Of a DNA stretch of 64,000 nucleotides, positions 1 through 11,669 are shown one piece after another. Each line of letters starts with the position of its first letter. The stretch's first letter is position 1. Source of the DNA: Elmis aenea (taxonomy: Eukaryota; Arthropoda; Insecta; Coleoptera; Elmidae); assembly GCA_947652605.1 (NCBI GenBank), contig OX393580.1, forward strand, positions 20,976,159 through 21,040,158, in the 5' to 3' direction. The notes beneath the pieces were generated by a model. That model was not told the DNA's origin and ran no database searches. It saw only the letters and a program-made list of their open reading frames with translations. A program made the position numbers and the translations under genes.

Positions 1-3000
1 GGACGAAAACACGTTAATTTAGAAAAAAGTGAAACTGTACCGTAAAAGTTAACGATAAAGGTAGACTGTAGATTAAGGTGTTATGATGCTCATAAAAATG
101 CATTTAGTAAGCTCAACATCAGGTGCGAAGAAAGAAAATGGCAAAGAAATGTTTATTTTAATACCTTTACACTAAAACTACTTACAAATAAAACTGAAAC
201 TTACTTTCTAGAAAATGTTCTAACACGATAATATAAAAACAAAACACAAACCACTAAAATGTAGAGAAATTAAGTAGTAAAAACTATTGGTTTGTTAAGT
301 TATTATAAACAACTTACGAGTTAAATTACAAAACAACAGAAAAAACTTAATCCTTAGCATTGATTTTTCGCTAAAAAAATACTGTAATGGACTAAACAGA
401 AGAAAATTTAAAGCAAAATTTGGAAGATGTACAAACGTAATTAATTAAAAACAACAGGACACTAAGTAAGGAAAAACAACTTCGGTTATAAGAACAAAAG
501 ACATCCAGCAATAACTTGAACGAGCAAGACTATTTATTGCAAAAAAGAATTCTTAAAAAGATTGAGAAACGGAAGAAAACATTTACAGATTCATCATAGA
601 GTTAATGGTTCTGTTCTATCGTTGGCCATGACTAAGACTTAAAGATTCTGAATTAGCAGTACGGAATTGTGATTTTATAGGAAATTTAAGGAGAAAATAT
701 GAAGAGACGAAGTCAGAAATGGAAGATACAGAAAAACGGAAGCTATGAAGCAAAAAGTCAAAGAGGCACAAGTAAGATCGTTAAAAACCTGCACATCGTA
801 TGGTAGAACAAAGGTTGCACAGAAAAGTTCCCAAAGAGACAGGACAAAAAGACGAAAGAAAAAAAACAAGGAAAACCTGGAATGCTGAGGTCAAAGAAAC
901 TGTCATAAACAGAGTAGTGGAAGTAGAGTTAATGAATTAGTAAAATTTAGGAAGATGGAAGGATAGCTGCACAGATAAAGCACAACTTTCCATGAAGTAG
1001 AGTCTTAAGATGAAGAAAAAGAAGAATGGAACGAAGAAAGTGAAGAAAGAGAAAAAGAAGTAGACCCAAAAATATTGAAGATTGACATCTTAGCTTGCTA
1101 GATACGATAATACTCAAAAAACAAAAAAAGAAACAGAATATTTTAATAACGAAATAAATTCATTAAAAGTTAAACTGGCATATTATTGTTTGTTTGGAGT
1201 TTTTAAAATGCAAATCAATTTTAAAAGTAATTTCATTATCTTTTAATTAACAACTAGCGTAGTTTCAACAACCTTGGCTGCTTACTAGGACATCAAAACA
1301 ATAGACTATCGGGTACCACAACTATAATTCAATTGTTACTTTATAAAATGTTAATATTATTTCCCACAATCCAACGAACAAAAATATTATTGATACTGAG
1401 CGTTTTTGAATGGGTATTTATCTGGCTTGCGTTAACTAATTAAATGACATGTTTTGTCACGTTGGGATTCGATACTTTCTGGTTGAAAATCCGCCTTATC
1501 CGTTTTGGAATATTTATTATGCTCTCAGCAATCTCTAGCTTCGACACCGTGTAGCAATAAATTTTCGGCTTTATATTTTTCTTGTTTCTAATCGATACCA
1601 CACAGCTACACATTTTTTAAAAAATGTTAGGTAACTTTGGCATATACATTCACGATTTTCTCTTTACTGTACATAAATAAAATAACTTTTATATAAATAG
1701 TAGCATTAGTTTTTCTTAAGCACAATTTGTTAACAATAGATGGCAGAGAATTTCCGATTTTTTTAATGAAATATATTAAATATTTACAAACTAATTGTAC
1801 AAATTATTTACGGAATTTGTGCAGATTTTTGTACAACGAATGATATAGGTAATTGGAAACAGAAAATAGATTGTTTAAGATCGACGAAAATATCTAACTT
1901 CTAATATGATGTCCATTAAAAAATGCTAATTTACCCGAATCTTTATCTCTATTATTAAGGCTATATCCTTATTGTCGTCTGAATTAATTTGCAAACCCTG
2001 TACATACGTCCAATGTTGTTAATTTTGCATAAAATTTTCTGGAGTATGTGCTAAAACTTGAATTATACGGTGATGTTAATTACCTTAATGCGAATGTTTA
2101 ATTTTGCTTAATTGTGCTGTAATCTACATAATTTTCAACGCCATTGTCTAAACCAATTACTGTTCTGAAATAAACTCACACTACTTCAACTAATTTCGTC
2201 GTTTTTTAACTAGTTCTTCCCTAATGTTAACTTTCATTATCTTCAAATTTTTAATATTAGTTGTGAATGTTGTAATAATATATTGTGGAACCCATACCAA
2301 TGCCAATAAAATTATAACAAAAGTAATCTTTAAAATGTGGGGAGTCAACAAAAAAAAGTGCTAATAGAGCTTTGAGAAACTCGTATGTTTTTTACCCTTG
2401 GTGGTAAAATTACCGTTAATTAACAGTAACAAATAACCTTGCAATAAATATAACGAAAATTACTGTTTTTACACAAACATTCCCGAGTGTATTAATCTAA
2501 TATTGATGGATTATAATATCTACCGAGTTACTAATGGTTTTTTTATTTACATTGAAACTTTTTCATTAATATTATAGCTGTCTGTACGAACTAAACGATA
2601 ATTAATTACATTTCTTTAGGGTTTGTTCAAAAGTTAAACGCTTGTTTTAAAACACTATCATTATAGATATTGAACGAGCAGTTAAAACGAATGAAATTTT
2701 TATTTAAGTATTATAACATCTACATGGAAAATACCTTAGAAACTTGGTATAAAAACTTAAAAAGAATTCAGCAAGCGAGGGATAAATATGAACTTTAATA
2801 AAACGTAATACATGTGCATTGGGAAAAGCAAATGACCTACATGTCGGAAATGACGTGATTAAAGATGCAACGAGTGTAAATATCTGGGATTGATACTCTC
2901 TAATTTTGGTAAGGCAGGCAGTGTTGTAAGAAGAAAAGTTGTAACAAAAAAAAAAACGCCACCAGAACCCTATTCGCGTCATGTGGAATAAGAATGTAAT

Positions 3001-3300
3001 CAAACCAACGAAAAAGAAAATATTGAGTTGTATAAAGGAAAAGTATGACTTGTGATAAACAAAATCCGGAATAATTTTAAAAACAGCAGTACAATATTAT
3101 TAAAAAAGATGCCAACTAACTCCAAGAAATAGAAAATAACGAAGACTATATAAAAAAGCACGGAGAAAACAACATCAATAACTAGAATAATAAAAGACAA
3201 GATATTAAATTGTGGCCAAAGGTATACTAAATTGGTCATCCAAACAAAAAATGAAGGAGGCAGACCTGATGTCAAATGGATAACTTACATAATATTAGTA
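1..3300. other. AT-rich intergenic DNA, no gene recognised
   Basis: No coding exon, RNA gene or delimited transposon could be supported. About 660-1080 is purine-biased on the + strand (runs of gaag/agaaaa), which is why minus-strand reading frames rich in Phe, Ser and Leu stay open there. I regard those frames as composition artefacts. Confidence 0.5.
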
Positions 3301-3329
3301 AACGTAATAGAAGAAAAAGGTTTTAAATA

Positions 3330-3572
3330 AAGACGACGTGAAAAAAAAATTGGGAGTCTGACATCGACTAACCCATAATGAAACAATAACAAAAGGGGGA
3401 AAGGAAAAAAAAAGAGATAAAAAGAAAGGGGGAAAGAAACATCTGGGAGAAACAATTAAAAACACAAAAAAAGAGAAAAATAGAGAAAGAAAGATTAAGA
3501 AAGAGGCAAAGAGATAGACAAAAAAGGGGACAAAAGAGACAGATATAGAGAGAAAGAAAAAGAGATTATAAC
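3330..3572. repeat. Low-complexity polypurine tract
   Basis: The + strand is almost wholly A and G over roughly 240 bp, with repeated aaagggggaaagaaa-like words. The complementary strand reads as a Phe/Ser/Leu/Val-rich frame with no family resemblance. Such tracts can adopt triplex (H-DNA) structures or be decayed simple repeat. Confidence 0.7.
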
Positions 3573-3599
3573 ATTCCCATATCAATATTTATTATCTTT

Positions 3600-4910
3600 A
3601 AAATGTGCTGTAAGTTTAACTTATTATTCATTACATTTTTGGATCATTGTGTTACTAATATTATTTACATAGCATGAAGCAAATCTCATTTTGAAAAATT
3701 CCCGGGCTAGACAATTACTTGTAAATTTTGCGTTGCGATATACATTTCATAATTTCCCAGAAGGATACTGATAGCACCGGGCGAAATTCCATACATTATA
3801 TTCCACACGAATGTTAATTTATCATATCACCGTTTACACACTTGTATTTAAAAAAAAAATCCCTTATGACTACTACATGTGCCAGGATAATAAAGAAAAA
3901 TCGACAGAATTGAACTAGGTCATGTGTATTGTGTATAATTTTAATTGTAACTTAAACTGATTACTGATTGCTTAAACGCAACAGGTACAATAAAAACGGT
4001 TTATTGATTCTAGAGCAATTTAAATCTGATTTGTTACAAATTAACAGTGGATATGAAAATAAATGTGCCAGATATAAACGAGAAAGCTGCCAGCAATTTA
4101 AACACAATTCGTAACGGGTAATAATACAGAAAATGTAATCAAGTACAATGGATTTTTTGTTTGGCTAGATATAATTTGAAAATTATAGGAATTATAGGCA
4201 GTTTTTATTTGATATTAAGGCGACTACCAGCTTTCAAGAATTTTTAAAGCGATACAGCTTGTCCACAGCAAAATAAAGCGAAAACTTGAAGACATTTTGC
4301 TGATAGTCAAAATACTAAAGATAAAAATGTACAAGGTGCCCCAAAAAAAATATTTCGATTCCTCTAATATTAGATTTATTTAGACCTCTGTAATTTACAT
4401 CAGAAACGAGAGCAAAGTTTGGTTACCTGTAGAAATAACTAGGTCATGAAGATCTTTTTTTTTTGTTTTCGAATTATTTAAAAAAATATATTTTTGGTAA
4501 TTAAACCTTTTTCTATCTTTAATAATACGATATACAGACATGTAATCTCATCATTCTCATCGCATTTGGATTACCCTGTATGTATACAAATTGCTTTAAA
4601 ATTACCATTTTTGATCATTTTACTGTCTTTAAAAGACTAACCAATGTTTTGCTACTGTGATTTATTTATTATCGCTGAATTATCTATTAACTTTCTACAT
4701 TTAAACACTGGAATTCAGTAGTAATTAAGCATGAGAATGCCATAACGCTTATAAACTTTACTGCATTTCTCTGCGTGAAGAAAGCAGGTCGACTCGAAGA
4801 TGGTCTGCATATCATCAATTAACAAGGTAAATTCGTGATTTCACGCATAGGCCGAATAACCTTTTACCACTACATGGTAGTTATGCCGCGAAAGATAATA
4901 CTCCTATACA
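3600..4910. other. AT-rich intergenic DNA
   Basis: No exon-like or transposon-like signal was supported. Confidence 0.4.
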
Positions 4911-6418
4911 GGGTGTCCCAGATTACATTTCCAGCATGGAGATCTCGCTTATTATAAGAGATACAGGTTTGTTTAAATTAGATGAATTTTTCCTAAGGAT
5001 GAGACGAGCCACCATCAATTTTTAAAAGTACAAAATTCGTCGTGCTTCAGATGTTATAGCAAAAAATATGAAAATGTCGAATTTCTTTTTTCTTTCATAA
5101 CTTTTTTGTCTTAATCGTTAGAGCAATTTTATTTGTACTTTCTGAAGGTACTTTTTAATGGAGAATGTAACTGTCACTTTAGATTTTTTTTTAACATCTA
5201 CCATTTTCTAGATATTACCCCTAAATTCATTTTTTCTTATGGGCCGCGAAGTTGGCTATGAAATAGTTGAATGTGCTCTTTTTTCTCGTTTAAATGAGAT
5301 ATTATATTACTTGCTATACCTATTTTTATAAACAAGTCACAAAATGAAAAAAAATCGTATTTAACCCATGACTTATCAAGCTATCTATGAAAATAAAAAC
5401 AAAAAACAACTAATTAAATGCCAAATGACAGTTACTATTTGTCTGCGGTATCATTTATTAGAATTTCATATTATTGTTGTGTAATTCGATAGTCTTTGTA
5501 GTAGTTGTTATAATGATGGCTTCATTTAAAAATAGCGAAAAATTTGACATGTTGAGATGCTACATTCTTTACCATTAAAACTGTGTGGAAGCTGAGCAAA
5601 TATACTTGAGCTATATCTTGAGAAAAGGCAACGAAGAGTGTGTAATTACAGAATTTGGAAATAAATTTAAAAGAATATGGTTTCTTCGAAAAACCAACCA
5701 AAAATCCAAAACAAATCCATAAAGAATTACAAATATCTATTTTGCACAGTTTCTGTTGTAAAGAATTTAGCATTTCAAGATTAGACATTTTTAATTAGTT
5801 GTAAATGTACCCATAATTATATGAAAATAAATTTGCTACAAAAACTATCGAATTACACAACAATACTATACATTCTAATAAATGATGTCACATACAAATG
5901 GTAACTGTCATTTGACATTTAATTAGTTGTTTTTTGTTTTTATTTTCATAGATAGCTTGATAAGTGATGGGTAAAATACGAGTTTTATTCATTTTGTGAT
6001 TTCTTTATAAAAATAGGTATAGCAAGTAATATCTCATTTAAACGAGAAAAAAAAGCACATTCAACTATTTCATAGCCAACTTCGCGGCCCATAAGAAAAA
6101 ATGGAATTAGGGGTAATATCTCGAAAATGGTAGGTGTAAGAAAAAATCTAAAATGACAGTTACATTCTCCATTAAAAAGTACCCTCAGAAAGTACAAATA
6201 AAATTGCTCTAACGATTAAGACAAAAAAGTTATGAAAGAAAAAAGAAATTCGACATTTTCATATTTTTTGCTATAACAGCTGAAGCACGACGAATTTTGT
6301 ACTTTTAAAAATTGATTGTAGCTCCTCTCATACTAAGGAATAATTTATCTAATTTAAACAAACCTGTATATCTCATAATAAGCGAGATCCCCATGCTGGA
6401 AATGTAATCTGGGACACC
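4911..6418. mobile_element. Long-arm palindromic DNA transposon derivative (ACAGGGTG-type ends)
   Basis: Left arm 4911-5492 and right arm 5845-6418 are imperfect reverse complements for nearly 580 bp, separated by a 352-bp unique loop. The left end begins acagggtgtcccagattac and the right arm ends with its complement (ctgggacaccc). Both arms carry the same internal words, for example the cgcggcccataag block at about 5240 and 6085. The loop holds a broken coding relic, described separately. The arms are too long for an ordinary MITE, so this looks like a deletion derivative of a transposon with long inverted repeats, or a foldback element. Confidence 0.85.
5514..5700 (+). pseudogene. Degenerate transposase N-terminus (helix-turn-helix) in the palindrome loop
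   Basis: Reading + from 5514 gives Met-Met-Ala-Ser-Phe, then a Ser-Glu-Lys-Phe-Asp-Met-Leu-Arg-Cys-Tyr-Ile segment, an in-frame stop, then Asn-Cys-Val-Glu-Ala-Glu-Gln-Ile-Tyr-Leu. Further on, a Phe-Lys-Arg-Ile-x-x-Leu-Arg-Lys-Thr stretch follows. This spacing resembles the N-terminal helix-turn-helix (DUF4817-like) of insect IS630/mariner-type transposases, which typically read like M-x-x-C-Y-x(5)-N-x-x-x-A-x-x-x-Y and then F-x-x-L-x-x-x-L-R-x-T-G. The assignment comes from recalled family pattern, not a search. The copy is dead because of its stops. Confidence 0.5.
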
Positions 6419-6513
6419 CAAAAAAATCTAAAATAACAGTTACATTCTCCATTAAAAAGTACCTTAAGAAAGTACAAATAAAATTGTTCTAATGATTAAG
6501 ACAATATAACAAT
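6419..6513. repeat. Partial direct duplication of the palindrome's right arm
   Basis: This stretch, running from aaaatctaaaataacag to gattaagacaa, repeats 6144-6227 with few differences. The right terminus of the palindrome is therefore followed by a second, truncated copy of its own interior. Confidence 0.8.
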
Positions 6514-6529
6514 AATTAAAAGACGGTTT

Positions 6530-7400
6530 AGGCTTTATTAAAAGCTGCTATGGTTTGTGAATAAATTGGTGTTAAGATTGCCTACACCGCGTTAGCACTT
6601 ACAGAGAAGGTATAGGCGTTTTACAAGATTTTGATGGTGGTTTATGTGCACTGAAAGTAGTGGAATTAATCTCAAATATAGTGTTATTATAACATATTTC
6701 AAAATAGCTTAAGAACCTTATACCTACACGAAAGAATAAGGGTTTTTTAGGTAAGACTTATAAACATATTTTGAACAGCTTAAATGGAGCAGATAATCGA
6801 TGCAGGATAAACCAAGATATAAAAGACCTCTACAAGCAAGAACAGAAGAAATATAAGGAAAGTTGAGAATTTAGTGTTGAATGATCACCGAATATTAAGT
6901 CTCTACATTCATGTATCTAAAATAGCAGTTCTGAATATTTTACACAATGATTCTGGTATGAAAAAAGTGTATACGCTTTGGATACTGAGATTGCATACAA
7001 GGTTTTATGGTAAAAGTATTCAAAATTTGATGACTGCTTTACAAGAGAAAACGTCAAATTCTTGTGGAGAAAAAAGCTGCTGCTTCACAACAATTGCAGA
7101 GTACACAGGGCTTATTTAGTTTAATAAATTACCCAGGATTCTGGTTTTGTAGAGCTAAGGTATTTTTTCTAAAGTCCTGATTTAGCACCCTACGAATTTT
7201 AATTACTCCCAAATTTTAAAAACAATCTTTAAGAAAAACGATTTGGTTCCAATAAAGAACTAAAACCCGTTCTTGAGAAATACTTTACAGGCATGTCAAA
7301 AGATTTGTTTTTCTAAAGGAATCGGATCGTAAGAAAATGCTGGAAAATTGTGTAGCTGTCGGAGGTAAGTTGAAAAATTAAATTTTAATTTCGCTCCAAG
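6530..7400 (+). pseudogene. Degenerate mariner-family transposase
   Basis: Two mariner landmarks are visible. At 6876-7010 the + frame gives Asn-Asp-His-Arg-Ile-Leu, then Ile-His-Val-Ser-Lys, then Leu-His-Asn-Asp-Ser-Gly-Met-Lys-Lys-Val, which matches the second helix-turn-helix of mariner transposases. At 7174-7197 a Ser-Pro-Asp-Leu-Ala-Pro-Tyr-Glu-Phe segment matches the signature around the last catalytic Asp (the SPDLAP motif). It is followed by a Phe-Gly-Ser-Asn-Lys-Glu-Leu stretch and a Gly-Gly near 7367, as in the mariner C-terminus. Stops and frame changes separate the pieces. I did not locate the terminal repeats. Confidence 0.75.
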
Positions 7401-7997
7401 TATTTTTTCATGGCTAGGGTAGATAACTTAATAATTTTCCCTGTAGTTTAAGTTATGTGTGTGCTCATAACATTCCGACAAAACGTGCAAATGTGCGTAA
7501 GCATTTTGCGTCGTGTAGAAGTTATTAGATTCATACCAGTATTATAATGAACCTTCAATTACACACTATAATATCATAAAGTCAGATGTTAACAGTAAGA
7601 TACGTATGTATTAGCAGGTAATTTTACATGTTGCATTAATTCTCGGTTTAATTAATGCGTTAAGCATTTTGATCCGAAGCGGCTCCGATAATTGCAAAGC
7701 ACATTATTTATACATAAGTCAGCAACAGATTCACAAGATCCTGTCTAGCCAATTGAGCACAGTTAATTATTAATTTACTAACAAGGGTTTAAAGACATCA
7801 GTGTATTAAGTAAATATAGATCATATCTATCAGTCAAAGTAATAAAAGTTTTATCCATTAGTCACACTAATAAAAATTCTTAGCTTTATAAATCGAATTT
7901 AAAAAAGTTGTTCGTTGGGCTAAATGTACGTTTTTTTTTTAAATTTCTAAATTTTGCTTTTTGTCGCGCCTTTTGGTTGGTTTCATGACCGTCGCGC

Positions 7998-8216
7998 ATG
8001 CCTGCCATAAAGGCCTTCTTCGGGCGAGAAGAAGAAACAACGCATTTTGCCCATGCGTATCGTCGTGCTTGCATCTTATTGGCAAGTGAACTCAACCTTT
8101 CGTTTGTTATCTTGAATTCAACTAAACGATCCTCGAGTTTGACTGATATCTGTTCATATGCAACAAAAGTGTTCCATGAGATTATCGTTATTGTTAACTT
8201 TATTTTTGGCAGTTGA
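7998..8216. other. GC-elevated block, no function recognised
   Basis: About 7990-8100 is noticeably richer in G and C than its surroundings and stays open on both strands. A piece near 8056-8098 (with the word attggcaagt followed by aact) resembles 31306-31349 elsewhere in this window. I therefore take it as a fragment of a dispersed repeat rather than a gene. Confidence 0.3.
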
Positions 8217-8949
8217 AATTTAATTTGCTATGATTTTACCTTTTTCGGAATTTGCCCAAAAAAACAAACGTGTGCATTCAAAAGTCACGCTAAAATCTAA
8301 ATGAAGTCATTTATATTAATTTATGTTAAAACAGCGTATGTTCCAAAAAAAATCAAATCTAGTATACGATAATGATGAGAAACTACCATAAAGCTTTTCA
8401 TTTTAATTAACAAAAATGGCTGGAAATCTAACAAAGAAATCTGCTCCCAAAACTTTATGTATTCAAACATACTTTGCATATTACGTATCTATAAATTTTT
8501 AAATTAAAATTGCATACATTCACCTGCATTAAAACTAAATGGCGTAACACACGCTCCATCAAGTTCAAGAACTCAATTAAAATTAAAACCCAGACTCAAA
8601 TTAAAACAAAACACAGTAGGTACAATTCATTCTTCAAAACTGGCGTAGGTAGGCATTTGCAAAGATTTTAATTACTTTACGATATAAATCATAAATGATT
8701 ATATGCAGGCAATAATAAAAACAAGAATTATATTCTAATGAAGCTCTATTAAATAAAATTAACACATATGCAGAGATGACTGTGAAGGAAGTTATAATAA
8801 TTATTTTCCGTTCTACATCAAACTTGTTTAATTTAAATAACACACACAGACACTCAATATTACTTGAAGAAAATGTATTTAGTGGATTGCCCACGCTAGA
8901 ACCATTGTATTCTCTGTACACTTCTTGTTTTTTGTACTTAATTTTATTA

Positions 8950-9110
8950 TAGGCGAATTAAGAACGAAAAAAGATTTGCAAATTCAGAGAATGAAAAAAG
9001 TACATGCAATGCTAGCGCAACAAAAATTTTGCAAGAGTTTTGATGTAGGCTTCGAAGGAGTTCCAAAACTTTTTGGCTATAAGCAAGCAAATGTCTCTTT
9101 TAGTAGTTAG
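8950..9110 (+). CDS. Candidate 3'-terminal coding exon, unidentified protein
   Basis: A good acceptor (pyrimidine-rich run ending tattatag just before 8954) is followed by about 52 codons and a TAG at 9108-9110. The residues are unlike random AT-rich translation: Glu-Leu-Arg-Thr-Lys-Lys-Asp-Leu near the start, Met-Leu-Ala-Gln-Gln-Lys-Phe in the middle, and Gly-Phe-Glu-Gly-Val-Pro-Lys-Leu-Phe-Gly-Tyr near the end. I do not recognise the family. No upstream exon was found on the + strand in the preceding 1.5 kb, so this would be the end of a longer gene with large introns, or a retro-fragment. Confidence 0.4.
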
Positions 9111-9270
9111 AAAATAATTTAGTAATTCATTTCGCAAAATATTATTAGATAAGGCATCTACCATGTACTGTAATATTATTAATATTTATTTTATTCTTAA
9201 CGGTGTATGATTTCTTGTAAAGCTTTGACGTGTAATACATTGCTATAATTTTCATACGTGTTCTATTTAG

Positions 9271-9343
9271 ATCTACAGTACAAGCATTTTTAAAACAATT
9301 AAATGACAAGTTAGAAGCACTCATGCTTGGCAAAGTACGGTAA
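9271..9343 (+). CDS. Candidate short terminal exon, unidentified
   Basis: After an acceptor-like ctatttag at 9270, the frame reads Ser-Thr-Val-Gln-Ala-Phe-Leu-Lys-Gln-Leu-Asn-Asp-Lys-Leu-Glu-Ala-Leu-Met-Leu and ends at TAA. It is amphipathic with Leu heptads, as in a coiled-coil tail. It could be an alternative last exon of the same transcript as 8950-9110, a separate gene end, or chance. Confidence 0.25.
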
Positions 9344-9791
9344 AATATAATTATTGATACAACAACTGCAAGTGTCGTAAATAATTGAAAATTTTAACCA
9401 TAATAGCGGTTATTAAATTGGTTCGCAACTAATTTAAACTTCCTTACTGTTATAAAAAAGTAATTATTATGAATAATAAATAGGTGTTTAAGGATTAAAA
9501 CGTTATCAATAATTATATCAAGTCGCGAGCGAATTAAATTGTGAATCAAGTAAGGCAGTTGATAATTATTATGTAATTGATTCGTTAATTATTGGCTAAT
9601 AGGGAACCTAAAAGTTTAATTTTGCGCCAGACTGGCTGTTAGTTTGTTTATAATCTTCTTAATGGGTTTTAAGCAGTGGTGAGCTATGAAATTTTTAACA
9701 AAGGGCTCGCTCATATTTAAATAAAAACAAAAAATTCAATGTTAATTATTTGTTATTATATTGTTTATTTACAAAAATAATACATGTACAT

Positions 9792-10098
9792 ATTCAAAAA
9801 GTCTGCAAAAATGGAAGAGTTTTTTATTATTGATTTCCCAGAAAATTTTATTTTTGATAAAAGTTTGTGCATGGTCTAATAGGTACTAATATTAAGATAA
9901 AAACTCTTTTCCATAATATTTTTTGTATCTCTTAAAATAAGGGCACCTTAATTTTGGGAATATTTAGTGTCCTATGACTGTTTATTAATATTATTATTAA
10001 TATTAGTTTTAGACTATGCACCAACTTTTATCAAGAATAAAATTTTCTGAGAAATCAATAATAAAAAACTTTTTCATTTGTCTGCAGACTTTTTGAAT
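9792..10098. mobile_element. Palindromic insertion inside hAT copy A
   Basis: Arms of about 95 bp starting attcaaaaagtctgc (left) and ending gcagactttttgaat (right) are inverted relative to each other, with matching interior words (for example ccagaaaattttattt and aaattttctgagaaat). A central spacer of about 110 bp separates them. The segment is absent from copy B at 49534-50279. Confidence 0.8.
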
Positions 10099-10572
10099 GA
10101 CGCTGTATAATATTAAAATTAAAATACCTATTAAAAAAAAATTATAATCATAAAGACTAGATACAAATGTCAACAATATAAATGCATAAATTACAAGTAA
10201 ATAAAGAAAACGTTGCCATTTATAAACAAAAAATCACTAAAACAAATACACTTATGCCAAAAGCTGCCAATACTATTTCCTTCCTGCTTCACGTTTTGTG
10301 ATCTTCTAGGATGATCCATAGCCCAGCGATTATTTTTCAAAAAAGATTTAACATTTAACGTTAGGGTGCGGATTAAACTCTTTCAAAGATTTTCCATTTA
10401 AACAGATTTGTGCATTATCGTAAGTATTCGAGTGATTGTAAATAAATTCAAAAAATGCTATTGCGCGACGCGACGGGTTATTTTAAACTTAATCGTCATT
10501 GCTTGATAGGCATGACTTCGTCGCTTCACAAATGTATGTAATAAAAATGATTTTAAGATATTATATTTTACT

Positions 10573-11105
10573 AAAAATATTTACGACCAAACGGAGATAA
10601 TGTAACACAAGGCTGACGGGATAATGGTCAAGGGGTCTCTAAAGAATACTCTTTTAATTAGCTAAATATTTCGAGTTGTTTATTTTACTCTTCTTCAGTA
10701 GCCAAACAGCGAGGATGATAGAAAGCAATCGTAGATTAACATCATTTTTAAAATTTAAATAAATAATAGGTAATATGTATGAGCAATATAGAGGTTACAT
10801 CCACCTCTATATTGCTGATACATATATATGATTATATTCTATATTTTGTTTAACTTTAACTTTAATTATCAACTTCACTGAAACTGGGTTTATGAATAAC
10901 CAAGTTATGAATTTATACGAATTTTACCTATTGTGACCTATTATTTATTTAAATTTTAAAAATGATGTTAATCTACGATTGCTTTTTATCATCCTCGCTG
11001 TTTGGCTACTGAAGAAGAGTAAAATAAACAACTCGAAATATTTAGCTAATTAAAAGAGTATTCTTTAGAGACCCCTTGACCATTATCCCGTCAGCCTTGT
11101 GTTAC
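10573..11105. mobile_element. Foldback/MITE insertion inside hAT copy A
   Basis: Arms at about 10601-10770 and 10935-11105 are nearly perfect inverted repeats (gtaacacaaggctgacggg against its complement). The 13-bp word attatattttact flanks the segment (10560-10572 and 11106-11118), consistent with a target duplication. Copy B has the uninterrupted sequence at the corresponding place, which supports insertion. Confidence 0.8.
10782..10816. repeat. Perfect 14-bp hairpin
   Basis: agcaatatagaggt is followed by the 7-nt loop tacatcc and then the exact complement acctctatattgct. It lies between the arms of the foldback insertion. Confidence 0.9.
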
Positions 11106-11230
11106 ATTATATTTTACTTTTGAGAAAATGGTTATCTAGAAGAACAAGGGGCTCGCAAATTATAGAATAATTTAACAAAGGGATCGCGCGAGCCCCCGCG
11201 AGCCCCCTACAGCTCACCACTGGTTTTAAG

Positions 11231-11665
11231 TGGTAAGTAATGAAAACTTTACTGTAATATGTGTGGTGTATCCCAATCCTTAAGCCAAAACGGTACAAAA
11301 ACGACAGGGAAAAAAAATGAGAGCAGTTGAGCATTCATATACCTACGTGAGTTCTATATTCGCTGATTCTTGTTTTCAGTCAAGAAACACATTATTATGA
11401 ACGGATTCTAGATCCTTCGTTGAGATGTACACTGATCTTATAGCCAAAACGGAACAAAAAAAGGGAATTGGTTAAGTGTTTAATTGTTTAATTGTTCATA
11501 TTCGTGGGTTCTGTACTCGCGTTTTAAGCCAATAAAAAAAAAGACTTGTACTTTTAAGTGTTAATTGTAGCTATATTGTCCTGGGGAAAACCTTATTCCC
11601 ATTTCTTTTGAACAAGTGACGACTTTAAGAAATAACCAGCTCTGAGCTGGGGGCCTTCAGGTCGA
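11231..11665. other. Intergenic spacer
   Basis: No exon or bounded element was recognised. Confidence 0.4.
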
Positions 11666-11669
11666 GAAG

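Larger units (their letters stand above)
9674..11222. mobile_element. Non-autonomous hAT element, copy A (CAGTGGTGAGCT ends)
   Basis: The left end is cagtggtgagctatgaaa and the right end is the complementary cagctcaccactg. The element is bounded by a perfect 8-bp target duplication GTTTTAAG (9666-9673 and 11223-11230), diagnostic of hAT-type insertion. Subterminal regions carry gggctcgc repeats on both sides. A shorter relative with the same ends lies at 49534-50279. This copy is larger because two palindromic insertions sit inside it (9792-10098 and about 10573-11105). No transposase is present. Confidence 0.92.

Noticed and set aside
3000..3585. Minus-strand frames of 91 and 96 codons, very hydrophobic
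   Set aside because: They arise from the polypurine tract read in antisense. The apparent membrane segments are a composition effect.
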